From assembly GCA_027487775.1 (NCBI GenBank), contig JAIYCY010000016.1, positions 62,001-126,000 of the forward strand: DNA of 64,000 bases. The letters are read 5' to 3'. Position numbers and translations under genes: made by a program. Below, one piece after another: positions 1 to 13,261 of the stretch (positions are counted from its first letter, which is position 1; every line of letters starts with the position of its first letter). The notes below the pieces were generated by a model. That model was given only the letters and a program-made list of their open reading frames with translations, made no database searches and had not been told where the DNA came from. Origin of the DNA: Planctomycetaceae bacterium (GTDB taxonomy: Bacteria; Planctomycetota; Phycisphaerae; Tepidisphaerales; Tepidisphaeraceae).

Positions 1-1
1 T

Positions 2-1603
2 GATTTTGATGCGCGACGATGGATTGCATTGATCATCGCCCATCGCGCGGGTGGTTCGGGTCTCGTGCTGCTTCTGGGCGTGATCATGTTGACACACAAG
101 GCCGCGCATCTGCAGCTTCAGAGCGAGATGGGGAAACGGCAGCAGACCGAATCAGATCTTCGCAAGAGTGAGGCAGAGCTCGCGCTGGCTCGTTATCGCG
201 ATCGCGTGCGAATGGATGAGCTTGAGCGGATCGTTGACGCACGCACGCGCGATCTGAAGGTGGCGGCGACACACGACAAGCTGACCGGTCTGCCCAATCG
301 CGCACAGCTTCACGAGGTCATTTCGTCGGCGCTTTCGCGTTCAAGACTCGAGGCCGGCTACAGTTTTTCACTCTTGTTCCTCGACTTCGATCGCTTCAAG
401 ATCATCAACGATTCTCTCGGACATGCGGCCGGTGACATGTTGCTGACCGGTATCGCGCAGCGTCTTCGTCGTGCATTGGCGGAGACCCAACATGCCAGAG
501 ACATGCACACCACGGTCGCCCGGCTGGGCGGGGATGAGTTCTGCATTGTGCTCGGAGGTGTTCAGCATCGCGAGGACGTTGAGGCGTTCAGCGCCAAGCT
601 TCTGGAAAGGCTCGGCGAGCCCCATCACTTGAGCGGTCGCGAAGTGCACAGTTCTGCCTCGATCGGCATCACGCACGCGTCGCTTGAATATCAGCAGGCC
701 GAAGAAATGCTCCGCGACGCCGACACTGCGATGTACCGCGCCAAGAGCATGGGTCGCAGCCGGTTTGTCGTGTTTGATCAGCAGATGCACATTGATGCGA
801 TCCGGCGACTCGTGCTCGAAAACGATCTGCGGGGCGCGGTCGAACGAGGCGAGCTGAAACTCGTCTATCAGCCTGTCATTCAATTGGACAACAATCGCAT
901 CGTCAGCGCCGAGGCACTCGTCAGGTGGCACCATCCCACAAGAGGACTCATTCCGCCGATGGACTTTATCACCGTTGCGGAAGAGAACGGGCTGATCCAT
1001 GCGATCGGCCTCTGGACCCTCGAACGTGCCGCCGAGCAGGTTGTTGCCTGGAGCGAGCGATTTCCGGATCAGCACATCACCATCAGCGTCAACGTTTCGC
1101 GCAAACAGCTCGGGCTGGATCTCATCGAGGAGCTTAGAAGCATCCGTGCACGCACGGGCGTCAAACCCGAGCAATTGATTCTCGAGATCACCGAAACGAC
1201 GCTCACGGAGCATCCCACGCTGGCGCGCGAAGTGCTCGAAGCGCTGCAGGCAGAAGGCTTTTCGATTTATCTGGATGACTTCGGCACGGGGTATTCGTCG
1301 CTCTCGTGTCTGACGAATTTCCCGCTCGACGGCATCAAGCTCGATCGCAGCTTCATCAGCGATTCGACCGGGCGACGAGATCGGGTGGCGCTGATTCACG
1401 GGATGGTCACGCTGGCGCACGATTTGGAACTGACGCTGGTCGCCGAGGGGATCGAATCGATCGAACAGGCCGCGATGCTCGAGACATTACAATGTCATCG
1501 CGGGCAGGGTTTCCTCTTTGCGCGTCCGACCGATCCGTTCACGCTGGAACGCCTCCTCGAAGAGGCCGAGGGCAGCGTCGGCTGTCTCGCCAGGGCCGCC
1601 TAA
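2..1603 (+). CDS. GGDEF-EAL domain cyclic di-GMP protein (5' partial)
   Basis: Bifunctional cyclic di-GMP signalling protein, expected to be anchored in the inner membrane. The reading frame is open to the left edge of the window, so the first base of the gene is missing; an internal TTG at 29 is unlikely to be the true start. One hydrophobic helix (GLVLLLGVIML) near nt 59-91 is followed by a coiled-coil-like linker. An intact GGDEF motif lies at nt 527-541 and an intact EAL motif (AEALVRW) at about nt 908-928, with the later DDFGTGYSS and VAEGIES motifs also present. Both the diguanylate cyclase and phosphodiesterase signatures are therefore complete. No RxxD inhibitory site precedes GGDEF. 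Which activity dominates cannot be read from sequence. It converges with nuoH 24 bases downstream. Confidence 0.93.
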   Translation, partial: DFDARRWIALIIAHRAGGSGLVLLLGVIMLTHKAAHLQLQSEMGKRQQTESDLRKSEAELALARYRDRVRMDELERIVDARTRDLKVAATHDKLTGLPNRAQLHEVISSALSRSRLEAGYSFSLLFLDFDRFKIINDSLGHAAGDMLLTGIAQRLRRALAETQHARDMHTTVARLGGDEFCIVLGGVQHREDVEAFSAKLLERLGEPHHLSGREVHSSASIGITHASLEYQQAEEMLRDADTAMYRAKSMGRSRFVVFDQQMHIDAIRRLVLENDLRGAVERGELKLVYQPVIQLDNNRIVSAEALVRWHHPTRGLIPPMDFITVAEENGLIHAIGLWTLERAAEQVVAWSERFPDQHITISVNVSRKQLGLDLIEELRSIRARTGVKPEQLILEITETTLTEHPTLAREVLEALQAEGFSIYLDDFGTGYSSLSCLTNFPLDGIKLDRSFISDSTGRRDRVALIHGMVTLAHDLELTLVAEGIESIEQAAMLETLQCHRGQGFLFARPTDPFTLERLLEEAEGSVGCLARAA

Positions 1604-1627
1604 GCATCGACTTGAGTTGGAGCGAAC

Positions 1628-3175
1628 TCAGGCGTATCGGCTTTCAGGGACAACGATGCGGTGATTCGTTTCCTTCATGCCCGCAGTGAAGAACGCGCCG
1701 CCCGCGTATGCGAGTGCGATCACGAGGCCGTTCATGCCAAGCAACACTGCCGCCTCAATCGGGCTAAGGCCATCGGTCGTATCGCCCTTAAGCACGGCGT
1801 GGATGAGAAAGACTGCAATCGCTGTTCCGATCACCAGCATGATCGCGATCGGGATGAGCATCTTCCATGCGAGGTTCATGATCTGATCGAACCGGAATCG
1901 CGGCAGGCTCCAGCGCGTCCAGAGGAAGATGAATAGGATCAAGGCGGTCTTGCTGAAGAAGACGCCGATTCGCGCTATGCCTGCGAGAATGCTGTCGGTC
2001 ACGCTCGGGTCACCACCCACACCACCGCCGAGGCCTTTCCACAGATAATCGATCCACGGCGCGTGCCAACCACCGAAGAAGAGCGCGACACACACGGCGC
2101 TCGTGGTCACCATGCCCGCGTACTCGGCAAGGAAGAAAAGGCCAAACCGCATCGAGCTATATTCCGTGTGGTATCCGCCGACGAGTTCCTGTTCGGCTTC
2201 GGCAATGTCGAACGGAGCTCGGTTGGCTTCTGCGTGGATGCAGACCAGGAACAGCACAAAGACCAGCGGCATCGCGAAGATGTTCCACTTGGGAATCACG
2301 CCAAACCAATAGCCGGCCTGCATGGTCACGATTTGACCGAGATCAAGTGAGCTGAAGAGCAGCACGATACACAAAATGGTCAGACCGAGCGGAATCTCGT
2401 AACTGATCATGTTGGCTGTCGCTCGGAGTCCACCGAGGAAGCTGTATTTGTTGTTGCTGGCATACCCGCCCACGACCACGCCGTACACCGCCAGACTCAG
2501 CACCGCCAGCACGAACAGGACGCCGATGTTCAGATTGGCGATCTGAAACCGCCATCCGTCGGTATAGCTGACCAAGACCGGGCCGCTCGCGGGGATGGCG
2601 AGCGCTTCGCCCTTTTGCCTGATCTGACGGTCAAGTGTCATGATCGGCTGCTTGATCTGCTCGGTCGATGCCACACCGCTGAGCGTGAAGACCTCGACAT
2701 CACTCAAGAGTTTTCGACTGGGCGGCAGCGAAGCCCGAATCGCCTCGGGCAAAGTCTTTCCAGCGTCCAGCATCGGCCTGACATCCACGGCCTCATGTCG
2801 TGTACCAAAAGATCCGCCCCACGGAATCACTGCGATCGAGATGATCACGACCGCGATCATCGAAAGCGGCGCGATCGAAAAGAGCCACCGGTCCGTCCCC
2901 GGGGCTCGGAAATCCTCCTTCATCAGCATCTTCAGGCCGTCGGCAAAACTCTGGCCCATCCCCCAGAACTTAAACTTTTTGAGGAACGGCAGAATGCCAA
3001 AGTCAAAGCCCGTTCGATTCGGTCCGATGCGATCCTGCGCCCAGCCCGCCACCTTGCGTTCGAAAAGGATCATGTATGCCACCGTCCCCAGCACCACCAT
3101 GTGCATGACGAAGGTGAGCGTGATCCAGTGAATGTTGGCGAGCAACCAGTTCAAAATCGATTCTAACGGGCCCAT
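1628..3175 (-). CDS. nuoH: NADH-quinone oxidoreductase subunit H, with insertion
   Basis: Membrane subunit of respiratory complex I that forms the quinone-entry region at the junction with the peripheral arm. Family motifs are clear: ILFERKVAGWAQDRIGPNR near the N-terminus, EANRAPFDIAEAEQELVGG in the middle, and WTRWSLPRFRFDQIM near the C-terminus. At 515 residues it is far longer than the usual 320-350. Most of the excess is a soluble, partly charged segment at about residues 123-208, between the second and third membrane helices, where relatives have only a short loop. No other nuo gene is adjacent: a cyclase converges from the left and hrpA diverges on the right. The family call is firm; the role of the insert is unknown. 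Confidence 0.97.
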   Translation of the reverse strand: MGPLESILNWLLANIHWITLTFVMHMVVLGTVAYMILFERKVAGWAQDRIGPNRTGFDFGILPFLKKFKFWGMGQSFADGLKMLMKEDFRAPGTDRWLFSIAPLSMIAVVIISIAVIPWGGSFGTRHEAVDVRPMLDAGKTLPEAIRASLPPSRKLLSDVEVFTLSGVASTEQIKQPIMTLDRQIRQKGEALAIPASGPVLVSYTDGWRFQIANLNIGVLFVLAVLSLAVYGVVVGGYASNNKYSFLGGLRATANMISYEIPLGLTILCIVLLFSSLDLGQIVTMQAGYWFGVIPKWNIFAMPLVFVLFLVCIHAEANRAPFDIAEAEQELVGGYHTEYSSMRFGLFFLAEYAGMVTTSAVCVALFFGGWHAPWIDYLWKGLGGGVGGDPSVTDSILAGIARIGVFFSKTALILFIFLWTRWSLPRFRFDQIMNLAWKMLIPIAIMLVIGTAIAVFLIHAVLKGDTTDGLSPIEAAVLLGMNGLVIALAYAGGAFFTAGMKETNHRIVVPESRYA

Positions 3176-3318
3176 GTGCTTTGGTATCCTTCCGAACCTA
3201 TCTCATCCAAACCCCCGACACCCCTTCAAACTTAGCAGACCCCCGCCAGCAACTCCAATCTCACCACCTCAACACTCCATTACGCACCGGGCCTTTTCCG
3301 CCTAACATCACCCTCCCC

Positions 3319-7287
<3,969 letters not shown>

Positions 7288-7308
7288 TTCGTCCGGTAGA
7301 ATGCCGTC

Positions 7309-8343
7309 ATGTTTCGATCTGTTCCGCTCATCGTGTCGCTGATCGCGCTGGCCCTAGCGGCCGCAGGTTGTGGGTCGATCGAAAGAACGCTCGGCCTGAA
7401 GCGTGGCGCGACGACGCAGCAAGTCGACATCTTCGGCGGATATCGCATCAGTGACGGTCAGGTCGAAGCGATCATTGTGCCTGAGCTTCGTCGCGTGGCA
7501 TCGTTTAATCGCGTCGGTGAACCAAACCTCCTCTTCTGGTACACGCAGCGTCAGAATCCACCGACGCTCTTCGGTCCGTTCTGGAATTTCGGCGGCGAGA
7601 AGGCATGGCTCTGGCCGCAGAACGATTGGATCGACGACGGCAAGGATTACGACTGGCCACCGCCGGACGATCTGGGAACGTCCACACCGCCGATGCGGGT
7701 GATTCGAGCCGATGCGCGTCGTGTGATCGTTGAGAGTCATCCGCTCTCGGTCTCAGGTGCGACGATGCGGCGTGAGTATCGCATCGAACGTGGTCGACTG
7801 GTGATTGATTCGACACTGATCCCCAGCGCCACGCCCGGCACCGACGGACGCGGCGTGGACGGCTTCGCGCTTTGGTCGGTCATCCAGACGCGTCGTCCCA
7901 CCGCCATTCTCGCCCGAGCGCTGCCCGGAAAGACCGTCGACGATCTGAATCTTCAAGGCATGCCCAATCTACCTTCCACACAAGCGATCAACTCACGCGT
8001 CATCTCGATCGAACCAGGCACGCCCGATCAAGGTCGTAAGGCCGGCCTTGATGGCGATCGACTCGCTGCGCTGATCGCACTGCCGGAGATTGGCTCGCGT
8101 TTGCTCCTCGTCGAGGCCGAAAGCACCGGCAACAATCCCACCACGCCCGGCGAGGCTGCACAGGTCTACACAAGCCCCCTACCGCCGCCCGATACAGATT
8201 CCGAGGATTACATCGAGCTCGAATTCGCGGCCCCGCGCACGCTGCCGGGTAACCGGCCATCGACGCTCCGCATCGTCATGAGTATTCACGACGTCGATGG
8301 CATCGAAAACGCAGCCCGCATCATCGATGCGCCCAAGCCGTAA
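7309..8343 (+). CDS. Lipoprotein, DUF4380/mutarotase-like
   Basis: Predicted exported lipoprotein. The first 22 residues form a signal peptide ending in the lipobox AAGC. The rest is a beta-rich protein with features such as EAIIVPELRRVASF and NLLFWY that resemble DUF4380, a family with a galactose-mutarotase-like beta sandwich. That suggests binding of a sugar or polysaccharide, but this is inference and no catalytic pair could be assigned. It begins 21 bases after hrpA stops, so the two are probably cotranscribed, without an obvious functional link. Confidence 0.75.
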   Translation: MFRSVPLIVSLIALALAAAGCGSIERTLGLKRGATTQQVDIFGGYRISDGQVEAIIVPELRRVASFNRVGEPNLLFWYTQRQNPPTLFGPFWNFGGEKAWLWPQNDWIDDGKDYDWPPPDDLGTSTPPMRVIRADARRVIVESHPLSVSGATMRREYRIERGRLVIDSTLIPSATPGTDGRGVDGFALWSVIQTRRPTAILARALPGKTVDDLNLQGMPNLPSTQAINSRVISIEPGTPDQGRKAGLDGDRLAALIALPEIGSRLLLVEAESTGNNPTTPGEAAQVYTSPLPPPDTDSEDYIELEFAAPRTLPGNRPSTLRIVMSIHDVDGIENAARIIDAPKP

Positions 8344-8429
8344 GCCATGACGACTCGTAAGGGTTGATATCGACTTTTGCTGGCGGCTTGATCTAAACGC
8401 CGATCGAGCACGTTGATCGGACGAATTGG

Positions 8430-8903
8430 CTAATCGATCGAATCGCACAGCGCGATCATCTCCGCAGCCGCGTCAGCTGCCGAGACGCCTGCGTGACCGT
8501 GGGTTCCACCGGCACGATCGATGGCCTGCTGTTCAGTTTCAGTTGTCAGGACGCCGAAGATGATCGGCACGCCGGTTTCGATGCCAACGGTCGAGATTCC
8601 CCGCGCCGCCTCGCCCGCGACATAATCAAAGTGGGCCGTGTCTCCGCGAATGACACATCCGAGCGCGATGACGGCGTCAAACCCGGCTTCAGCAAGCCAA
8701 CGACAGGCGACCGGCAGCTCAAACGCGCCCGGCACGCGATGCACCGAAAGCTGGTCGTCTGTCACGCCGAGTTCGCGCAATCGCGTCTCACATCCTGCCA
8801 ACAGTCGGTCCACGATGTGCGCATTAAACCTCGCCGCCACCACTGCGACCTTTGCCTTGCCGGGAATCCGCGTAACCGCTGCCTTCGGATGCGATCGACT
8901 CAT
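8430..8903 (-). CDS. ribH: 6,7-dimethyl-8-ribityllumazine synthase
   Basis: Riboflavin pathway enzyme that condenses 5-amino-6-ribitylaminouracil with 3,4-dihydroxy-2-butanone 4-phosphate; it normally assembles as an icosahedral or pentameric shell. Signature stretches include VVAARFN, VPGAFELP, ALGCVIRGDTAHFDYV with the catalytic histidine, and FGVLTTETEQQAIDRAGG. The frame runs on upstream to 9203, but that extension has no family similarity. The ATG at 8903 gives 157 residues, the usual length. The other rib genes are not nearby. It is divergent from the TraB-like gene at 9059, with about 155 bases between the two starts. Confidence 0.95.
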   Translation of the reverse strand: MSRSHPKAAVTRIPGKAKVAVVAARFNAHIVDRLLAGCETRLRELGVTDDQLSVHRVPGAFELPVACRWLAEAGFDAVIALGCVIRGDTAHFDYVAGEAARGISTVGIETGVPIIFGVLTTETEQQAIDRAGGTHGHAGVSAADAAAEMIALCDSID

Positions 8904-9058
8904 GCCCGGCAAGACTCTCGAAAATCGGTCCCTTCGCAAGTCTGAGTCCGATCTCCGTCCCGAAGGTTCCGCCGATTCGACGATTCTCATCAATTTTGAC
9001 TCGACGGCATTCCATAATGGCGTACGATTCTCAGGTCCAATCAACCTAGGAGCGACAT

Positions 9059-10123
9059 ATGCACCATCAGTACCCGCCCACGCTTCGACACTCGCATCGC
9101 ATGCTCGCCGGACTGCTCGGCGTCGGTCTTGCCGCATGCTCCGCGGCCGCTCGCATCGATCCGGTCGTTGCACCGCAGGTCGATGCCCAGCAGGTGGATG
9201 CACAGGCCGTCGAAGCGGTCGAGCCGATTCGCGACACGTCCCGCTTTCTTCGCTTCATCGAAGATGAGTCGGGTCGAGCCCAGTTGCAAACCAACATGCT
9301 CACGTATGTCGACGACAAGGGTCGTCGGGTGACGCTCATCGGCGTGGTGCACATCGGCGATCAGTCCTATTACGAGTTGCTTAACGAGCGATTCAAATCT
9401 TATGACGTGTTGCTGTACGAGATGGTCAAGCCCAAGAACGCGGTCCGCGTGCGCGATCCCGAGGCCGAGGAGCGTCGAGGCGGCAGTCTGCCGATGATGC
9501 TGCAGAACTTCATGCGTGATCAGCTCGCGCTGACGCATCAGCTCGATCACATCGACTACGACGCAGACAACTTTGTCCACGCGGACCTCGACTACGAGAC
9601 CTTCGTTGCTCGCCAGGCTGAGCGCGGCGAGAGCATGTTCTCGATGATGCTGAACAATTTCATGCGTGAGATGTCGCGTGATCGCACCGGCGAAGAGTCC
9701 GATCCGATGGGCATGATGGAACTGCTCGAAGCGTTGCAGAGCCCTGATCGGGCCAGCACGTTCAAACGCATGCTCGGCGCGCGTTTCGGACAGATGGATG
9801 GCGACATCGCGGCGATGGAAGGGTCAGTGATCCTCGACGATCGGAACAAGCACGCGATGAAAGTTCTGCGTCAACAGCTGGACGCAGGTAAGTCCAACGT
9901 CGCGATCTTTTATGGCGCAGCGCACCTGCCGGGCATGGAAGAGATTCTTGTGGACTTCATGGGCTTCAGGCCCGAGGGTGATCCGGAATGGCTCACCGCG
10001 TGGGACATCCCCGCACCGGCGGCGGTTGATGAGCCGCAGCCCGGCACTGAGCCTGACGCCGCGCCTGAGCGAAAGCCCGCTCCGATCGAGCGTGTGCCTG
10101 CGCGTCGCGTGATCCCGGTCTGA
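9059..10123 (+). CDS. TraB/GumN (Tiki-like) family lipoprotein
   Basis: Member of the TraB/PrgY/GumN family, whose fold resembles the Tiki metalloproteases. The signal peptide ends in LAAC, so it is probably a lipoprotein facing the periplasm. Family landmarks are LIGVVHIGDQSYYE (histidine motif), VLLYEMV (acidic motif), a conserved RNKHAMKVL and the second histidine motif GAAHLPGME. These suggest a metal site, although hydrolase activity is unproven for most bacterial members. The C-terminal 45 residues are proline- and glutamate-rich and probably disordered. The ATG at 9059 is supported by AGGAG at 9048-9052. Confidence 0.85.
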   Translation: MHHQYPPTLRHSHRMLAGLLGVGLAACSAAARIDPVVAPQVDAQQVDAQAVEAVEPIRDTSRFLRFIEDESGRAQLQTNMLTYVDDKGRRVTLIGVVHIGDQSYYELLNERFKSYDVLLYEMVKPKNAVRVRDPEAEERRGGSLPMMLQNFMRDQLALTHQLDHIDYDADNFVHADLDYETFVARQAERGESMFSMMLNNFMREMSRDRTGEESDPMGMMELLEALQSPDRASTFKRMLGARFGQMDGDIAAMEGSVILDDRNKHAMKVLRQQLDAGKSNVAIFYGAAHLPGMEEILVDFMGFRPEGDPEWLTAWDIPAPAAVDEPQPGTEPDAAPERKPAPIERVPARRVIPV

Positions 10124-10162
10124 TTCGTCATTCTGATCTGTCGTCGGATCGACGCGACCTCG

Positions 10163-10669
10163 ATGAGTGTCATCAACGATGAGCTTCGCGCACGAGCGCT
10201 GCGGCATATACGCCGCGGGCATTCCTATGTATTCGCGGCGGCTGCGATGGGATCGTTCGTGAGCGGGATCGTTTGGTTTTCTGTGATCCCTTCGAGCATC
10301 GAGAGTTCGGCTGTCGCGCGACAAGTCGGCGACGCCGTGCAGTTTCAGTTTATTGTCTGGGGCCTGATCAACGCGATCTTCGGCTTGATGGGCCTGCGTG
10401 ACGCGCGACGATTCAATGTGCGTCCAATGAACGCAGAACAGGCGGTCATCGAACTCAAAGAAGCCCGTTCGATCCTTGGCGTTTTGCGATTCAATGCCAG
10501 GCTGAATCTGCTATGGATCGCGATCGGCCTGCTGCTGCTCGCCGCGGCGGGTATCTGGAGGAGCTGGGGACTGCTCGGTCACGGTGCGGGCGTGATGGTG
10601 CAGGCATTGTGGCTCGTCGGATTCGATGCGAGCCTGAAGGCCAAGCTCAGGACGTGCCTGGATCGGTGA
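10163..10669 (+). CDS. Small multi-pass membrane protein of unknown function
   Basis: I do not recognise a family. The 168-residue product has about four hydrophobic segments, at roughly residues 23-45, 60-75, 112-130 and 137-152, with an amphipathic basic stretch between the second and third (LRDARRF...LKEARSILGVLRF). It ends in a basic tail. It starts 39 bases after the TraB-like gene on the same strand, so cotranscription is likely. Its stop is followed 41 bases later by the end of the converging PilZ-REC gene. Confidence 0.7.
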   Translation: MSVINDELRARALRHIRRGHSYVFAAAAMGSFVSGIVWFSVIPSSIESSAVARQVGDAVQFQFIVWGLINAIFGLMGLRDARRFNVRPMNAEQAVIELKEARSILGVLRFNARLNLLWIAIGLLLLAAAGIWRSWGLLGHGAGVMVQALWLVGFDASLKAKLRTCLDR

Positions 10670-10710
10670 GTCATTGGCGGAATCTTGAAGCGGGAATTGT
10701 TCGTTGCGTT

Positions 10711-11865
10711 TCATTGAATCGCAACGCGTCGACACAGATCGAGTAGTCTTTGGATCTGCACGGCCGACTCTTGTGCCGACATCGTCGCGTCGAGATTTTT
10801 GACCGCTTCTTTGGCAGCTTCGGAGAGTTGAGGGAATCCGTACCCGCTGCCCGAACCTTTGATTCCGATGCAGATTTGCCTGCATCGTTCGTATTCGTCA
10901 GCCTCGAAAGATCGCTGAATCTCGACTGCGAGCGATCGGATCGTGACGGCATATTTTTCGAGCATTGCCTGCATGTCTGCGGCATTGGGAAGGCTTGAGA
11001 AGATGGCATCTGCGCCCGCACTTCCGCCGCCGAGCCAGTTGGCGATCAGGCCGTAAAGCCGGGTCGCCTCGTAGGGCTTGGTGATGACCGCCACCGCGCC
11101 GGCCTTTTGCGCGGATGCCAGTCGCTGCGGACTCGTCTCGGCTGTCACAAGCAAGATCGGCCCCTGATGTCCACGCTCTCGCAGTTCCTTGATCGCCGTC
11201 TCACCCGGGCTGTCGGTCAGATTCAAGTCCACCAGCAGCAGATCGAACGGTTTCTCTGCCTGCTTCTCAACTGCCTCTGTCAGGAGGCCGACGGTCACCA
11301 ACTCGATCTGTGTGTCCCTGAGATAATGCTGGACCAGCATTCGATCCATTTCCTGGTCATCGAGATAGAGCACTCGCCCTGCGAGCTTTGATCGATCGGC
11401 GGGCGCTTCGGTCTCGACGTCTTCGTAGCTGCCTGGATCAAGGTAGAGCTTGGGGAAAATCTTGTCGTCAAACCGTACACCGATCTGATGAAACGTTCCG
11501 CCGATATGTCCGCAAAAGACGACCTTCCCCTGAACCGTGTCCGACCCGCCCAATCGACGCTTGAGCGTCAGTTCACAGCGCGTCCCCACGTGCACGAATC
11601 CGGGATAGAGGAATCCGATGCCGTTGGCAGAGAGATTCCGGGTCGCCACCGTGCGGGTGGTACTTGTCCCGCCCGGATGGTGGATGCGAATTGGGACGTC
11701 CGTGCGACGAAAGACGCAACGCGTACTCGATCGCTTGTTGCGATGGCCCGCATCATCGGAAGCGTCCAGCCGATCGAGAATGGCATTCAGCTTGTCCGGA
11801 CCGGGCTTACCGATCTTTCCGGAGCTGTCACTGCGCGTGGATGTGTTTCGACCTTCGGCTGACAT
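10711..11865 (-). CDS. PilZ-REC response regulator with degenerate Hpt-like tail
   Basis: Predicted cytoplasmic three-part regulator. Residues about 45-135 form a PilZ domain with an RxxxR motif (RCVFR) and NLSANG, the expected cyclic di-GMP contacts. Residues about 163-280 form a receiver domain with YLDDQE, the phosphoacceptor in LLLVDLNL, LLVTAE and VITKPY. The last 100 residues resemble a histidine phosphotransfer helix bundle (IKGSGSGYG), but isoleucine occupies the position of the phosphorylatable histidine. The protein could therefore link cyclic di-GMP binding to phosphorelay input without relaying phosphate itself. A sigma70-like promoter lies just upstream. The target is unknown. 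Confidence 0.88.
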   Translation of the reverse strand: MSAEGRNTSTRSDSSGKIGKPGPDKLNAILDRLDASDDAGHRNKRSSTRCVFRRTDVPIRIHHPGGTSTTRTVATRNLSANGIGFLYPGFVHVGTRCELTLKRRLGGSDTVQGKVVFCGHIGGTFHQIGVRFDDKIFPKLYLDPGSYEDVETEAPADRSKLAGRVLYLDDQEMDRMLVQHYLRDTQIELVTVGLLTEAVEKQAEKPFDLLLVDLNLTDSPGETAIKELRERGHQGPILLVTAETSPQRLASAQKAGAVAVITKPYEATRLYGLIANWLGGGSAGADAIFSSLPNAADMQAMLEKYAVTIRSLAVEIQRSFEADEYERCRQICIGIKGSGSGYGFPQLSEAAKEAVKNLDATMSAQESAVQIQRLLDLCRRVAIQ

Positions 11866-11887
11866 CTCACGGAATTCATCGACGATA

Positions 11888-11927
11888 TATACAGTTCAGT
11901 TAACCGTGATTGTCACAAAATTGTCAC
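11888..11927 (-). promoter_or_regulatory. Sigma70-like promoter of the PilZ-REC gene with repeated GTGACAA
   Basis: Read on the minus strand, a -35 GTGACA (11916-11911) is followed by a 17-base spacer and a -10 TGTATA (11893-11888), about 20 bases before the start codon. GTGACAA occurs twice, with the second copy overlapping the -35 box and the first starting 11 bases upstream at 11927. This could be a direct-repeat operator. It is read from sequence only. Confidence 0.5.
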
Positions 11928-11977
11928 TTCTCGAAGCGGCGGATCATCCCATAACTCGATGGATTATGACTGGTGGA

Positions 11978-13156
11978 TCACGCCTGACTGTTGAGGCGCG
12001 TCTGGATGTTGTCCACGACGTTCATGAAGTTGATGTAGCTGTCATAAGGCGACTCATACGGGCTGAAATACTTATGTACGTCTCCGTCCGAGAAGTATTT
12101 CGTGCACATGTAGTAGAAGTGATCCGAAGACTGCAATCGACGCCAATCACGCAAAAGGTCTGCATCCGCATGGGATTTGAGCGACGGCTCGAGCTTGTAG
12201 AGTTCGTGTAGCGCATTGCTCTGCATGGCGTTCCCGATCCAGGCCGACAGATCGCGTTCGGTGTCTGCCCAGCTTGTCGGATGTTCCACCGCAAGCTCCC
12301 CGCCGCTTGGTTCGAACTTTGACAGTTCGGCGGGCGTGACAAACTGATGTCCTGCGTTCATCAGTTCCCTCGGTAGCTTTTCGAGAAAATCGAAGATGCC
12401 CGTTTCCGCCCATTGGTGCTCCCCGAACGTCTCATAGTCCATGAACAGATTGCAACACTCGCCATGACCGTCGATCTGCCCGACCCAGCCTGCAAACTTT
12501 TCCGGCGTTACCGGCCAACGTGGGCTCGATCGGTTGCTGAAACGAAACGCTATGTCGTCGCTCAAGCGATGGTTCTTCAAAAGCAATCGCCCCGCCATCA
12601 TTCCAGCCGGTCGGTAGACATGATTGGGCGAGCGATCCCCAAGCACGTGGTCCGCCCCCTCGGCCAGGATCGTGTCGTATCCCATTCGCTGCGCCATTTG
12701 CGCGACGCGATCGCTGTAGATCAGTTCGGTGTTTCGGAATGTGGTCGGGTCTTGCCCGAACAGCGTCTTGATCCGCTGTCGATGCATCTCCACCTGCTCG
12801 CGAAACTCGGTCTCGGAATACAGGCATGCAATTGAGTGGTGATAAGTCTCAGCCAGGAACTCGACCGAGCCGGAGTCGGCGAGTTCCTTGAAAACTTGGA
12901 TCACCTCCGGGACATACGCCTCAAACTGCTCGAGCGCCACGCCCGTGATGCTGTAGGCGATGCGAAATCGACCGGCGTGCTCGCGGATCAGTCGTTGCAT
13001 CAGACGCCCCGCCGGCAGGTAGCATTTGTGTGCGACCTTGCGGCAGATTTCCGCGTTCTTCAGATCATCGAAGTAGTGCGGATCGGTATCGAAAACGCTG
13101 TAACGACGCAGCCGATAGGGCTGATGCACCTGAAAGTAAAAACAAACGCTGGCCAT
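11978..13156 (-). CDS. Glycoside hydrolase family 57 (alpha-amylase-like)
   Basis: GH57 enzyme acting on alpha-glucans such as glycogen or maltodextrins, probably cytoplasmic since no signal peptide is seen. Conserved regions are visible in order: HQPYRL near the N-terminus, GVALEQ, then RNTELIYSD with the nucleophile glutamate, and FMDYETFGEHQ with the acid/base aspartate. Its 392 residues match the shorter GH57 subgroup annotated as alpha-amylase. The exact specificity (amylase, transglycosylase or amylopullulanase) cannot be settled. It stands between the PilZ-REC gene and glmS on the same strand, with over 100 bases on either side. Confidence 0.92.
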   Translation of the reverse strand: MASVCFYFQVHQPYRLRRYSVFDTDPHYFDDLKNAEICRKVAHKCYLPAGRLMQRLIREHAGRFRIAYSITGVALEQFEAYVPEVIQVFKELADSGSVEFLAETYHHSIACLYSETEFREQVEMHRQRIKTLFGQDPTTFRNTELIYSDRVAQMAQRMGYDTILAEGADHVLGDRSPNHVYRPAGMMAGRLLLKNHRLSDDIAFRFSNRSSPRWPVTPEKFAGWVGQIDGHGECCNLFMDYETFGEHQWAETGIFDFLEKLPRELMNAGHQFVTPAELSKFEPSGGELAVEHPTSWADTERDLSAWIGNAMQSNALHELYKLEPSLKSHADADLLRDWRRLQSSDHFYYMCTKYFSDGDVHKYFSPYESPYDSYINFMNVVDNIQTRLNSQA

Positions 13157-13261
13157 GACGATTTACCCGATGGTCGATCGGCGCAAGCCTAAGCGGACAT
13201 CAACCACCCGCCAACATCAATGGCGGTTTCGGACAGGCATCATGTGACCCGGAATACTCGC

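Noticed and set aside
368-1420. Long minus-strand frame opposite the GGDEF-EAL gene
   Set aside because: It lies wholly antisense to a gene with intact motifs, has no family features, and is the kind of frame that GC-rich codon bias produces.
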